Shown here piece after piece: positions 23,044 through 34,979 of a stretch of DNA of 64,000 nucleotides. The DNA comes from Diadophis punctatus similis. Taxonomy: Eukaryota; Chordata; Lepidosauria; Squamata; Dipsadidae. Made by a program: the position numbers and the translations under genes. The notes under the pieces were generated by a model. That model searched no databases, was not told the origin of the DNA, and worked only from the letters and a program-made list of their open reading frames with translations. The stretch is taken from the NCBI GenBank assembly GCA_023053685.1, contig JALIGW010000057.1, forward strand, positions 1,600,710-1,664,709, read 5' to 3'. Position 1 is the first letter of the stretch; every line of letters begins with the position of its first letter.

Positions 23044-24649
23044 TATGCTGAAATCTACAACATCAATTTCTCCCTAGCTAACATTTTCCAGATGTGCAGA
23101 AGCAGAGTTCCAGGATTATGCTGAAATCTGCCTTCCAATTTCTCTCTAGCTGACATTTTCCAGATGTGCACAAGCAGAGTTCCAGGATTATGCTAAAATC
23201 TGCCTCTGCATTTTCTCTCTAGCTGACATTTTCCAGATGTGCAGAAGCAGAGTTCAAAGATTATGCTGAAATCTGCCTCTGCATTTTCTCTCTAGCTGAC
23301 ATTTTCGAGACGTGCAGAAGCAGATTTCAAACATTATGCTGAAATCTACAACATCAATTTCTCTCTAGCTAACATTTTCCAGATGTGAAGAAGCAGAGTT
23401 CCAGGATTATGCTGAAATCTGCCTCTGCATTTTCCCTCTAGCTGACATTTTCAAGATGTGAAAAAGCAGAGTTCAAAGATTATGCTGAAATCTACAACTT
23501 CAATTTCTCTAGCTGACATTTTCCAGATGTGTGGAAGCAGAGTTCCAGGATTATGCTGAAATCTGCCTCTGCATTTTCCCTCTAGCTGACATTTCCCAGG
23601 TGTGTAGAAGCAGAGTTCAGGATTATGCTAAAATCTGTCTTGCAATTTTTCTCCAGGTGAAATTTTCCAGATGTGGAGAAGCAGAGTTCCAAGATTATGC
23701 TGAAATCTGCCTTGCAATTTCTCTCTAGCTGACATTTTCGAGATTTGCGGAAGCAAAGTTCAAACATTATGCTGAAATCTACAACATCAATTTCTCCCAA
23801 GCTAACATTTTGCAGATGTGGAGAAGCAGAGTTCCAGGATTATGCTGAAATCTGCCTTCCAATTTCTCTCTAGCTGACATTTTCCAGATGTGCACAAGCA
23901 GAGTTCCAGGATTATGCTAAAATCTGCCTCTGCATTTTCCCTCTAGCTGACATTTTCAAGATGTGCAGAAGCAGAGTTCAAAGATTATGCTGAAATATAC
24001 CACATAAATTTTCCCCAGCTGACATTTTCCAGATGTGCAGTAGAAGAGTTCCAAGATTATGCTGAAATCTGCCTCTGAATTTTCCCTTTAGCTGACATTT
24101 TCAAGGTGTGTAGAAGCAGAGTTCCACGATTATGCTGAAATCAGCCTCTGCATTTCTCTTTAGCTGACATTTTCGAGATGTGCAGAAGCAGAGTTCAAAC
24201 ATTATGCTGAAATCTACAACATTAATTTCTCTCTAGCTAACATTTTCCAGATGTGCAGAGGCAGAGTTCCAGGATTATGCTGAAATCTGCCTTGCAATTT
24301 CTCTCTAGCTGATATTTTCCTGATGTGCGGTAGCAGAGTTCAAAGATTACGCTGAAATCTGCCTCTGCATTTTCCCTCTAGCTGACATTTTCCAGGTGTG
24401 TAGAAGCAGAGTTCCAGGATTATGATGAAATCTGTCTTGCAATTTTTCTCCAGGTGAAATTTTCCAGATGTGGAGAAGCAGAGGTCCAAGATTATGCTGA
24501 AATCTGCCTTGCAATTTCTGTCTAGCTCACATTTTCCAGATTTGCGGAAGCAGAGCTCAAAGATTATGCTGAAATCTACCACATCAATTTCTCTCTAGCT
24601 GACATTTTCCAGATGTGTGGAAGCAGAGTTCCATGATTATGCTGAAATC

Positions 24650-25270
24650 AGCCTCTGCAATTTCTCTCTAGCTGACATTTTCCAGATGTGCGGTAGCAGA
24701 TTTCAAAGATTATGCTGAAATCTGCCTCTGCATTTTCCCTCTAGCTGACATTTTCCAGGTGTGTAGAAGCAGAGTTCCAAGATTATGCTGAAATCTGCCT
24801 TGCAATTTCTCTCTAGCTCACATTTTCCAGATGTGTGGAAGCAGAGTTCCTAGATTATGCTGACATCTACGACATGAATTCCTCTCTAGCTGACATTTTC
24901 CAGATGTGCGGAAGCAGAGTTCCAGGATTATGCTGAAATCAGCCTCCGCATTTTCTCTCTAGCTGACATTTTCGAGACGTGCAGAAGCAGAGTTCAAACA
25001 TTATGTTGAAATCTACAACATCCATTTCTCTCTAGCTAACATTTTCCAGATGTGCAGAAGCAGAGTTCCAGGATTATGCTGAAATCTGCCTCTGCATTTT
25101 CCCTCTAGCTTACATTTTCCAGATGTGCAGAAGCAGAGTTCCAGGATTATGCTAAAATCTGCCTCTGCATTTTCTCTCTAGCTGACATTTTCCAGATGTG
25201 CAGAAGCAGCGTTCAAACATTATGCTGAAATCCACAACATTAATTTCTCTCTAGCTCATATTTTCCAGAT
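24650..25270. repeat. E module 2 (EcoRI-bearing, one monomer deleted)
   Basis: Carries the full set of E markers with gaattc at 24876-24881, preceded by gtgcggtagcagattt. Near 25,207 gcagcgttcaaa runs directly into cattatgctgaaatccac. In E modules 1, 3, 4 and 5 a monomer with cagcctctgcattttc and ttttcagatgtgcgg lies between these, so about 73 bp are missing here. Confidence 0.85.
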
Positions 25271-26290
25271 GTGCAGAAGCAGAGTTCCAGGATTATGCTG
25301 AAATATGCCTTGCATTTTCTCTCTAGCTGACATTTTCCAGATGTGCAGAAGCAGAGTTCAAAGATTATGCTGAAATCTGCCTCTGCATTTTCTCTCTAGC
25401 TGACATTTTCGAGACGTGCAGAAGCAGATTTCAAACATTATGCTGAAATCTACAACATCAATTTCTCTCTAGCTAACATTTTCCAGATGTGCAGAAGTAG
25501 AGTTCCAGGATTATGCTGAAATCTGCCTCTGCATTTTCCCTCTAGCTGACATTTTCAAGATGTGAAAAAGCAGAGTTCAAAGATTATGCTGAAATCTACA
25601 ACTTCAATTTCTCTAGCTGACATTTTCCAGATGTGTGGAAGCAGAGTTCCAGGATTATGCTGAAATCTGCCTCTGCATTTTCCCTCTGGCTGACATTTTC
25701 CAGGTGTGTAGAAGCAGAGTTCAGGATTATGCTAAAATCTGTCTTGCAATTTTTCTCCAGGTGAAATTTTCCAGATGTGCAGAAGCAGAGTTCAAGGATT
25801 ATGCTGAAATCTGCCTCTGCATTTTCCCTCTAGCTGACATTTTCCAGAGGTGCAGAAGCAGAGTTCAAAGATTATGCTGAAATCTACCACATCAATTTCT
25901 TTCTAGCTGACATTTTCCAGGTGTGTGGAAGCAGAGTTCCAAGATTATGCTGACATCTACGACATCAATTCCTCTCTAGCTGACATTTTCCAGATGTGCA
26001 GAAGCAGGGTTCCAGGATTATGCTGAAATCTGCCTCTGCATTTTCCCTCTAGCTGACCTTTTCAAGATGTGAAAAAGCAGAGTTCAAAGATAATGCTGAA
26101 ATCTACAACTTCAATTTCTCTAGCTTACATTTTCCAGATGTGTGGAAGCAGAGTTCCAGGATTATGCTGAAATCTGCCTCTGGATTTTCCCTTTAGCTGA
26201 CATTTTCAAGGTGTGTAGAAGCAGAGTTTCAGGATTATGCTGAAATCAGCCTCTGCATTTTCTCTCTAGCTGAGATTTTCCAGATGTGCA

Positions 26291-27450
26291 GAAGCAGAGT
26301 TCAAACATTATGCTGAAATCTACAACATTAATTTCTCTCTAGCTAAAATTTTCCAGATGTGCAGAAGCAGAGTTCCAGGATTATGCTGAAATCTGCCTTG
26401 CAAGTTCTCTCTATCTGACATTTTCCAGATGTGTGGAAGCAGAGTTTCAGGATTATGCTGAAATCTGTCTTGCAATTTTTTTCCAGGTGAAATTTTCCAG
26501 ATGTGGAGAAGCAGAGTTCCAAGATTATGCTTAAATCTGCCTTGCAATTTCTCTCTAGCTGACGTTTTTGAGATTTGCGGAAGCAAAGTTCAAACATTAT
26601 GCTGAAATCTACAACATCAATTTCTCCCTAGCTAACATTTTCCAGATGTGCAGAAGCAGAGTTCCAGGATTATGCTGAAATCTGCCTTCCAATTTCTCTC
26701 TAGCTGACATTTTCCAGATGTGCACAAGCAGAGTTCCAGGATTATGCTAAAACCTGCCTCTGCATTTTCTCTCTAGCTGACATTTTCCAGATGTGCAGAA
26801 GCAGAGTTCAAAGATTATGCTGAAATCTGCCTCTGCATTTTCTCTCTAGCTGACATTTTCGAGACGTGCAGAAGCAGAGTTCAAACATTATGCTGAAATC
26901 TACAACATTAATTTCTCTCTAGCTAAAATTTTCCAGATGTGCAGAAGCAGAGTTCCAGGATTATGCTGAAATCTGCCTTGCAAGTTCTCTCTATCTGACA
27001 TTTTCCAGATGTGTGGAAGCAGAGTTTCAGGATTATGCTGAAATCTGTCTTGCAATTTTTTTCCAGGTGAAATTTTCCAGATGTGGAGAAGCAGAGTTCC
27101 AAGATTATGCTTAAATCTGCCTTGCAATTTCTCTCTAGCTGACGTTTTTGAGATTTGCGGAAGCAAAGTTCAAACATTATGCTGAAATCTACAACATCAA
27201 TTTCTCCCTAGCTAACATTTTCCAGATGTGCAGAAGCAGAGTTCCAGGATTATGCTGAAATCTGCCTTCCAATTTCTCTCTAGCTGACATTTTCCAGATG
27301 TGCAGAAGCAGAGTTCCAGGATTATGCTAAAACCTGCCTCTGCATTTTCTCTCTAGCTGACATTTTCCAGATGTGCAGAAGCAGAGTTCAAAGATTATGC
27401 TGAAATCTGCCTCTGCATTTTCTCTCTAGCTGACATTTTCGAGACGTGCA
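26291..27450. repeat. 580-bp tandem duplication of D (8 monomers)
   Basis: Units 26291-26870 and 26871-27450 both begin gaagcagagttcaaac and contain all of D. Both carry a private change in the long pyrimidine run: tttttttccaggtg where every other D has tttttctccaggtg. The following ctaaaacctgcc is also shared. They differ at gtgcacaagcag in the first versus gtgcagaagcag in the second (27305). Copy 1 of the super-repeat begins with the cacaag form. Confidence 0.92.
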
Positions 27451-27664
27451 GAAGCAGATTTCAAACATTATGCTGAAATCTACAACATCAATTTCTCTCT
27501 AGCTAACATTTTCCAGATGTGAAGAAGCAGAGTTCCAGGATTATGCTGAAATCTGCCTCTGCATTTTCCCTCTAGCTGACATTTTCAAGATGTGAAAAAG
27601 CAGAGTTCAAAGATTATGCTGAAATCTACAACTTCAATTTCTCTAGCTGACATTTTCCAGATGT

Positions 27665-30600
27665 GTGGAAGCAGAGTTCCAGGATTATGCTGAAATCTGC
27701 CTCTGCATTTTCCCTCTAGCTGACATTTCCCAGGTGTGTAGAAGCAGAGTTCAGGATTATGCTAAAATCTGTCTTGCAATTTTTCTCCAGGTGAAATTTT
27801 CCAGATGTGGAGAAGCAGAGTTCCAAGATTATGCTGAAATCTGCCTTGCAATTTCTCTCTAGCTGACATTTTCGAGATTTGCGGAAGCAAAGTTCAAACA
27901 TTATGCTGAAATCTACAACATCAATTTCTCCCAAGCTAACATTTTCCAGATGTGGAGAAGCAGAGTTCCAGGATTATGCTGAAATCTGCCTTCCAATTTC
28001 TCTCTAGCTGACATTTTCCAGATGTGCACAAGCAGAGTTCCAGGATTATGCTAAAATCTGCCTCTGCATTTTCCCTCTAGCTGACATTTTCAAGATGTGC
28101 AGAAGCAGAGTTCAAAGATTATGCTGAAATATACCACATAAATTTTCCCCAGCTGACATTTTCCAGATGTGCAGTAGAAGAGTTCCAAGATTATGCTGAA
28201 ATCTGCCTCTGAATTTTCCCTTTAGCTGACATTTTCAAGGTGTGTAGAAGCAGAGTTCCACGATTATGCTGAAATCAGCCTCTGCATTTCTCTTTAGCTG
28301 ACATTTTCGAGATGTGCAGAAGCAGAGTTCAAACATTATGCTGAAATCTACAACATTAATTTCTCTCTAGCTAACATTTTCCAGATGTGCAGAGGCAGAG
28401 TTCCAGGATTATGCTGAAATCTGCCTTGCAATTTCTCTCTAGCTGATATTTTCCTGATGTGCGGTAGCAGAGTTCAAAGATTACGCTGAAATCTGCCTCT
28501 GCATTTTCCCTCTAGCTGACATTTTCCAGGTGTGTAGAAGCAGAGTTCCAGGATTATGATGATATCTGTCTTGCAATTTTTCTCCAGGTGAAATTTTCCA
28601 GATGTGGAGAAGCAGAGGTCCAAGATTATGCTGAAATCTGCCTTGCAATTTCTGTCTAGCTCACATTTTCCAGATTTGCGGAAGCAGAGCTCAAAGATTA
28701 TGCTGAAATCTACCACATCAATTTCTCTCTAGCTGACATTTTCCAGATGTGTGGAAGCAGAGTTCCATGATTATGCTGAAATCAGCCTCTGCATTTTCCC
28801 TCTAGCTGACATTTTCCAGACGTGCAGTAGAAGAGTTCAAAGATTATGCTGAAATCTACAACTTCAATTTCTCTAGCTGACATTTTCCAGATGTGTAGAA
28901 GCAGAGTTCCAGGATTATGCTGAAATCTGCCTCTGCATTTTCCCTCTAGCTTACATTTTCCAGATGTGCAGAAGCAGAGTTCCAGGATTATGCTAAAATC
29001 TGCCTCTGCATTTTCTCTCTAGCTGACATTTTCCAGATGTGCAGAAGCAGAGTTCAAAGATGATGCTGAAATCTACAACATCAATTTCTCCCAAGCTAAC
29101 ATTTTGCAGATGTGGAGAAGCAGAGTTCCAGGATTATGCTGAAATCTGCCTTCCAATTTCTCTCTAGCTGACATTTTCCAGATGTGCACAAGCAGAGTTC
29201 CAGGATTATGCTAAAATCTGCCTCTGCATTTTCCCTCTAGCTGACATTTTCAAGATGTGAAAAAGCAGAGTTCAAAGATTATGCTGAAATCTACAACTTC
29301 AATTTCTCTAGCTGACATTTTCCAGATGTGTGGAAGCAGAGTTCCAGGATTATGCTGAAATCTGCCTCTGCATTTTCCCTCTGGCTGACATTTTCCAGGT
29401 GTGTAGAAGCAGAGTTCAGGATTATGCTAAAATCTGTCTTGCAATTTTTCTCCAGGTGAAATTTTCCAGATGTGCAGAAGCAGAGTTCAAGGATTATGCT
29501 GAAATCTACCTCTGCATTTTCCCTCTAGCTGACATTTTCCAGAGGTGCAGAAGCAGAGTTCAAAGATTATGCTGAAATCTACCACATCAATTTCTTTCTA
29601 GCTGACATTTTCCAGGTGTGTGGAAGCAGAGTTCCAAGATTATGCTGACATCTACGACATCAATTCCTCTCTAGCTGACATTTTCCAGATGTGCAGAAGC
29701 AGGGTTCCAGGATTATGCTGAAATCTACCTCTGCATTTTCCCTCTAGCTGACATTTTCCAGAGGTGCAGAAGCAGAGTTCAAAGATTATGCTGAAATCTA
29801 CCACATCAATTTCTTTCTAGCTGACATTTTCCAGGTGTGTGGAAGCAGAGTTCCAAGATTATGCTGACATCTACGACATCAATTCCTCTCTAGCTGACAT
29901 TTTCCAGATGTGTGGAAGCAGAGTTCCAGGATTATGCTGAAATCTGCCTCTGCATTTTCCCTTTAGCTGACATTTTCAAGGTGTGTAGAAGCAGAGTTTC
30001 AGGATTATGCTGAAATCAGCCTCTGCATTTTCTCTCTAGCTGAGATTTTCCAGATGTGCAGAAGCAGAGTTCAAACATTATGCTGAAATCTACAACATTA
30101 ATTTCTCTCTAGCTCACATTTTCCAGATGTGCAGAAGCAGAGTTCCAGGATTATGCTGAAATCTGCCTTGCAAGTTCTCTCTATCTGACATTTTCCAGAT
30201 GTGTGGAAGCAGAGTTTCAGGATTATGCTGAAATCTGTCTTGCAATTTTTCTCCAGGTGAAATTTTCCAGATGTGGAGAAGCAGAGTTCCAAGATTATGC
30301 TTAAATCTGCCTTGCAATTTCTCTCTAGCTGACGTTTTTGAGATTTGCGGAAGCAAAGTTCAAACATTATGCTGAAATCTACAACATCAATTTCTCCCTA
30401 GCTAACATTTTCCAGATGTGCAGAAGCAGAGTTCCAGGATTATGCTGAAATCTGCCTTCCAATTTCTCTCTAGCTGACATTTTCCAGATGTGCACAAGCA
30501 GAGTTCCAGGATTATGCTAAAATCTGCCTCTGCATTTTCTCTCTAGCTGACATTTTCCAGATGTGCAGAAGCAGAGTTCAAAGATTATGCTGAAATCTGC

Positions 30601-30854
30601 CTCTGCATTTTCTCTCTAGCTGACATTTTCGAGACGTGCAGAAGCAGATTTCAAACATTATGCTGAAATCTACAACATCAATTTCTCTCTAGCTAACATT
30701 TTCCAGATGTGAAGAAGCAGAGTTCCAGGATTATGCTGAAATCTGCCTCTGCATTTTCCCTCTAGCTGACATTTTCAAGATGTGAAAAATCAGAGTTCAA
30801 AGATTATGCTGAAATCTACAACTTCAATTTCTCTAGCTGACATTTTCCAGATGT
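27665..30854. repeat. Higher-order unit A-P-B-F-C-D, second copy
   Basis: Modules: A 27665-27934, P near 28,150, B 28474-28716, F near 28,815, C 29330-29575, D 30098-30367. It matches 413-3602 at offset 27,252, including the A-tail recombination near 29,075-29,110, the ctacctctgc form and the 219-bp trimer duplication (29504 and 29723). The only difference I noticed is ttcaaggtg at 28240 versus ttcaagatg at 988. Confidence 0.88.
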
Positions 30855-32950
30855 GTGGAAGCAGAGTTCCAGGATTATGCTGAAATCTGCCTCTGCATTT
30901 TCCCTCTAGCTGACATTTCCCAGGTGTGTAGAAGCAGAGTTCAGGATTATGCTAAAATCTGTCTTGCAATTTTTCTCCAGGTGAAATTTTCCAGATGTGG
31001 AGAAGCAGAGTTCCAAGATTATGCTGAAATCTGCCTTGCAATTTCTCTCTAGCTGACATTTTCGAGATTTGCGGAAGCAAAGTTCAAACATTATGCTGAA
31101 ATCTACAACATCAATTTCTCCCAAGCTAACATTTTGCAGATGTGGAGAAGCAGAGTTCCAGGATTATGCTGAAATCTGCCTTCCAATTTCTCTCTAGCTG
31201 ACATTTTCCAGATGTGCACAAGCAGAGTTCCAGGATTATGCTAAAATCTGCCTCTGCATTTTCCCTCTAGCTGACATTTTCAAGATGTGAAAAAGCAGAG
31301 TTCAAAGATTATGCTGAAATCTACAACTTCAATTTCTCTAGCTGACATTTTCCAGATGTGTGGAAGCAGAGTTCCAGGATTATGCTGAAATCTGCCTCTG
31401 CATTTTCCCTCTAGCTGACATTTTCAAGATGTGAAAAAGCAGAGTTCAAAGATTATGCTGAAATCTACAACTTCAATTTCTCTAGCTGACATTTTCCAGA
31501 TGTGTGGAAGCAGAGTTCCAGGATTATGCTGAAATCTGCCTCTGCATTTTCCCTCTAGCTGACATTTTCCAGGTGCGTAGAAGCAGAGTTCAGGATTATG
31601 CTAAAATCTGTCTTGCAATTTTTCTCCAGGTGAAATTTTCCAGATGTGCAGAAGCAGAGTTCAAGGATTATGCTGAAATCTGCCTCTGCATTTTCCCTCT
31701 AGCTGACATTTTCCAGAGGTGCAGAAGCAGAGTTCAAAGATTATGCTGAAATCTACCACATCAATTTCTTTCTAGCTGACATTTTCCAGATGTGTGGAAG
31801 CAGAGTTCCAAGATTATGCTGACATCTACGACATCAATTCCTCTCTAGCTGACATTTTCCAGATGTGCAGAAGCAGGGTTCCAGGATTATGCTGAAATCT
31901 GCCTCTGCATTTTCCCTCTAGCTGACCTTTTCAAGATGTGAAAAAGCAGAGTTCAAAGATAATGCTGAAATCTACAACTTCAATTTCTCTAGCTGACATT
32001 TTCCAGATGTGTGGAAGCAGAGTTCCAGGATTATGCTGAAATCTGCCTCTGCATTTTCCCTTTAGCTGACATTTTCAAGGTGTGTAGAAGCAGAGTTTCA
32101 GGATTATGCTGAAATCAGCCTCTGCATTTTCTCTCTAGCTGAGATTTTCCAGATGTGCAGAAGCAGAGTTCAAACATTATGCTGAAATCTACAACATTAA
32201 TTTCTCTCTAGCTAACATTTTCCAGATGTGCAGAAGCAGAGTTCCAGGATTATGCTGAAATCTGCCTTGCAATTTCTCTCTATCTGACATTTTCCAGATG
32301 TGTGGAAGCAGAGTTTCAGGATTATGCTGAAATCTGTCTTGCAATTTTTCTCCAGGTGAAATTTTCGAGATGTGGAGAAGCAGAGTTCCAAGATTATGCT
32401 TAAATCTGCCTTGCAATTTCTCTCTAGCTGACGTTTTTGAGATTTGCGGAAGCAAAGTTCAAACATTATGCTGAAATCTACAACATCAATTTCTCCCTAG
32501 CTAACATTTTCCAGATGTGCAGAAGCAGAGTTCCAGGATTATGCTGAAATCTGCCTTCCAATTTCTCTCTAGCTGACATTTTCCAGATGTGCACAAGCAG
32601 AGTTCCAGGATTATGCTAAAATCTGCCTCTGCATTTTCTCTCTAGCTGACATTTTCCAGATGTGCAGAAGCAGAGTTCAAAGATTATGCTGAAATCTGCC
32701 TCTGCATTTTCTCTCTAGCTGACATTTTCGAGACGTGCAGAAGCAGATTTCAAACATTATGCTGAAATCTACATCAATTTCTCTCTAGCTAACATTTTCC
32801 AGATGTGCAGAAGCAGAGTTCCAGGATTATGCTGAAATCTGCCTCTGCATTTTCCCTCTAGCTGACATTTTCAAGATGTGAAAAAGCAGAGTTCAAAGAT
32901 TATGCTGAAATCTACAACTTCAATTTCTCTAGCTGACATTTTCCAGATGT
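30855..32950. repeat. Higher-order unit A-C-D, second copy, 2096 bp
   Basis: Matches 3603-5701: A 30855-31124, C 31504-31749 with ggtgcgtag, D 32189-32466, and the 144-bp dimer pair (31287 and 31431). It is 3 bp shorter because tacaacatc has become tacatc near 32,771. D has attttcgagatg where all other D modules have attttccagatg, a C-to-G change at 32367 that creates a CpG. Confidence 0.88.
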
Positions 32951-34979
32951 GTGGAAGCAGAGTTCCAGGATTATGATGAAATCTGCCTCTGCATTTTCCC
33001 TCTAGCTGACATTTCCCAGGTGTGTAGAAGCAGAGTTCAGGATTATGCTAAAATCTGTCTTGCAATTTTTCTCCAGGTGAAATTTTCCAGATGTGGAGAA
33101 GCAGAGTTCCAAGATTATGCTGAAATCTGCCTTGCAATTTCTCTCTAGCTGACATTTTCGAGATTTGCGGAAGCAAAGTTCAAACATTATGCTGAAATCT
33201 ACAACATCAATTTCTCCCAAGCTAACATTTTCCAGATGTGGAGAAGCAGAGTTCCAGGATTATGCTGAAATCTGCCTTCCAATTTCTCTCTAGCTGACAT
33301 TTTCCAGATGTGCACAAGCAGAGTTCCAGGATTATGCTAAAATCTGCCTCTGCATTTTCCCTCTAGCTGACATTTTCAAGATGTGCAGAAGCAGAGTTCA
33401 AAGATTATGCTGAAATATACCACATAAATTTTCCCCAGCTGACATTTTCCAGATGTGCAGTAGAAGAGTTCCAAGATTATGCTGAAATCTGCCTCTGAAT
33501 TTTCCCTTTAGCTGACATTTTCAAGGTGTGTAGAAGCAGAGTTCCACGATTATGCTGAAATCAGCCTCTGCATTTCTCTTTAGCTGACATTTTCGAGATG
33601 TGCAGAAGCAGAGTTCAAACATTATGCTGAAATCTACAACATTAATTTCTCTCTAGCTAACATTTTCCAGATGTGCAGAGGCAGAGTTCCAGGATTATGC
33701 TGAAATCTGCCTTGCAATTTCTCTCTAGCTGATATTTTCCTGATGTGCGGTAGCAGAGTTCAAAGATTACGCTGAAATCTGCCTCTGCATTTTCCCTCTA
33801 GCTGACATTTTCCAGGTGTGTAGAAGCAGAGTTCCAGGATTATGATGATATCTGTCTTGCAATTTTTCTCCAGGTGAAATTTTCCAGATGTGGAGAAGCA
33901 GAGGTCCAAGATTATGCTGAAATCTGCCTTGCAATTTCTGTCTAGCTCACATTTTCCAGATTTGCGGAAGCAGAGCTCAAAGATTATGCTGAAATCTACC
34001 ACATCAATTTCTCTCTAGCTGACATTTTCCAGATGTGTGGAAGCAGAGTTCCATGATTATGCTGAAATCAGCCTCTGCATTTTCCCTCTAGCTGACATTT
34101 TCCAGATGTGCAGTAGAAGAGTTCCAAGATTATGCTGAAATCTGCCTCTGAATTTTCCCTTTAGCTGACATTTTCAAGGTGTGTAGAAGCAGAGTTCCAC
34201 GATTATGCTGAAATCAGCCTCTGCATTTCTCTTTAGCTGACATTTTCGAGATGTGCAGAAGCAGAGTTAAAACATTATGCTGAAATCTACAACATTAATT
34301 TCTCTCTAGCTAACATTTTCCAGATGTGCAGAGGCAGAGTTCCAGGATTATGCTGAAATCTGCCTTGCAATTTCTCTCTAGCTGATATTTTCCTGATGTG
34401 CGGTAGCAGAGTTCAAAGATTACGCTGAAATCTGCCTCTGCATTTTCCCTCTAGCTGACATTTTCCAGGTGTGTAGAAGCAGAGTTCCAGGATTATGATG
34501 AAATCTGTCTTGCAATTTTTCTCCAGGTGAAATTTTCCAGATGTGGAGAAGCAGAGGTCCAAGATTATGCTGAAATCTGCCTTGCAATTTCTGTCTAGCT
34601 CACATTTTCCAGATTTGCGGAAGCAGAGCTCAAAGATTATGCTGAAATCTACCACATCAATTTCTCTCTAGCTGACATTTTCCAGATGTGTGGAAGCAGA
34701 GTTCCATGATTATGCTGAAATCAGCCTCTGCATTTTCTCTCTAGCTGACATTTTCGAGACGTGCAGAAGCCGATTTCAAACATTATGCTGAAATCTACAA
34801 CATCAATTTCTCTCTAGCTAACATTTTCCAGATGTGCAGAAGCAGAGTTCCAGGATTATGCTGAAATCTGCCTCTGCATTTTCCCTCTAGCTGACATTTT
34901 CAAGATGTGAAAAAGCAGAGTTCAAAGATTATGCTGAAATCTACAACTTCAATTTCTCTAGCTGACATTTTCCAGATGT
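32951..34979. repeat. Higher-order unit A-P-B-P-B, second copy
   Basis: Matches 5702-7730 at offset 27,249. A 32951-33220, B 33760-34002 (gatatctg), B 34413-34655 (gaaatctg), with the 653-bp tandem units at 33438-34090 and 34091-34743 and the gaagccgattt variant near 34,767. Confidence 0.88.

Larger units (their letters stand above)
21209..23530. repeat. Compact unit A-B-E-D', 2322 bp
   Basis: A 21209-21478 is joined near 21,550 directly to B, with P and its neighbours missing. B ends with ctacaacatc instead of ctaccacatc. E follows (about 21,890-22,440), then a D from which one monomer is missing (22838-23043). The tail monomer near 22,701 has the private cattttcgctctag. First E-type unit of the window. 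32 monomers. Confidence 0.85.
1..27252. repeat. 27.25-kb super-repeat, copy 1
   Basis: This segment is followed directly by a second copy of its own beginning. Module markers at 413 (A), 1222 (B), 2078 (C), 2846 (D), 3603 (A) and 4252 (C) recur exactly 27,252 bp downstream. From 5702 to 17148 they recur at 27,249. Rare variants are shared by both copies: ctaaaacctgcc near 91, gtgaaaaatcag near 3532, gaagccgattt near 7518, ggtaaaatc near 8116, cctcggcatt near 9649 and gagtaccagg near 16,796. The right part (21.9-27.25 kb) is E-type and has no colinear partner in copy 2 at this offset. Shared rare variants show recent block duplication rather than general satellite similarity. Confidence 0.93.
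23531..27664. repeat. Unit A-P-B-E-C-D-D, 4134 bp
   Basis: A 23531-23800, P near 24,016, B 24340-24582, E about 24,650-25,270, C 25635-25880, D 26320-26597, second D 26900-27177. The C-D interval has agcttacatt (near 26,121) and the private tctggatttt (near 26,179). It spans the 27.25-kb boundary: its right end at 27,253-27,664 corresponds to 1-412. Closest relative in the window: 57152-60703. 57 monomers. Confidence 0.87.
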
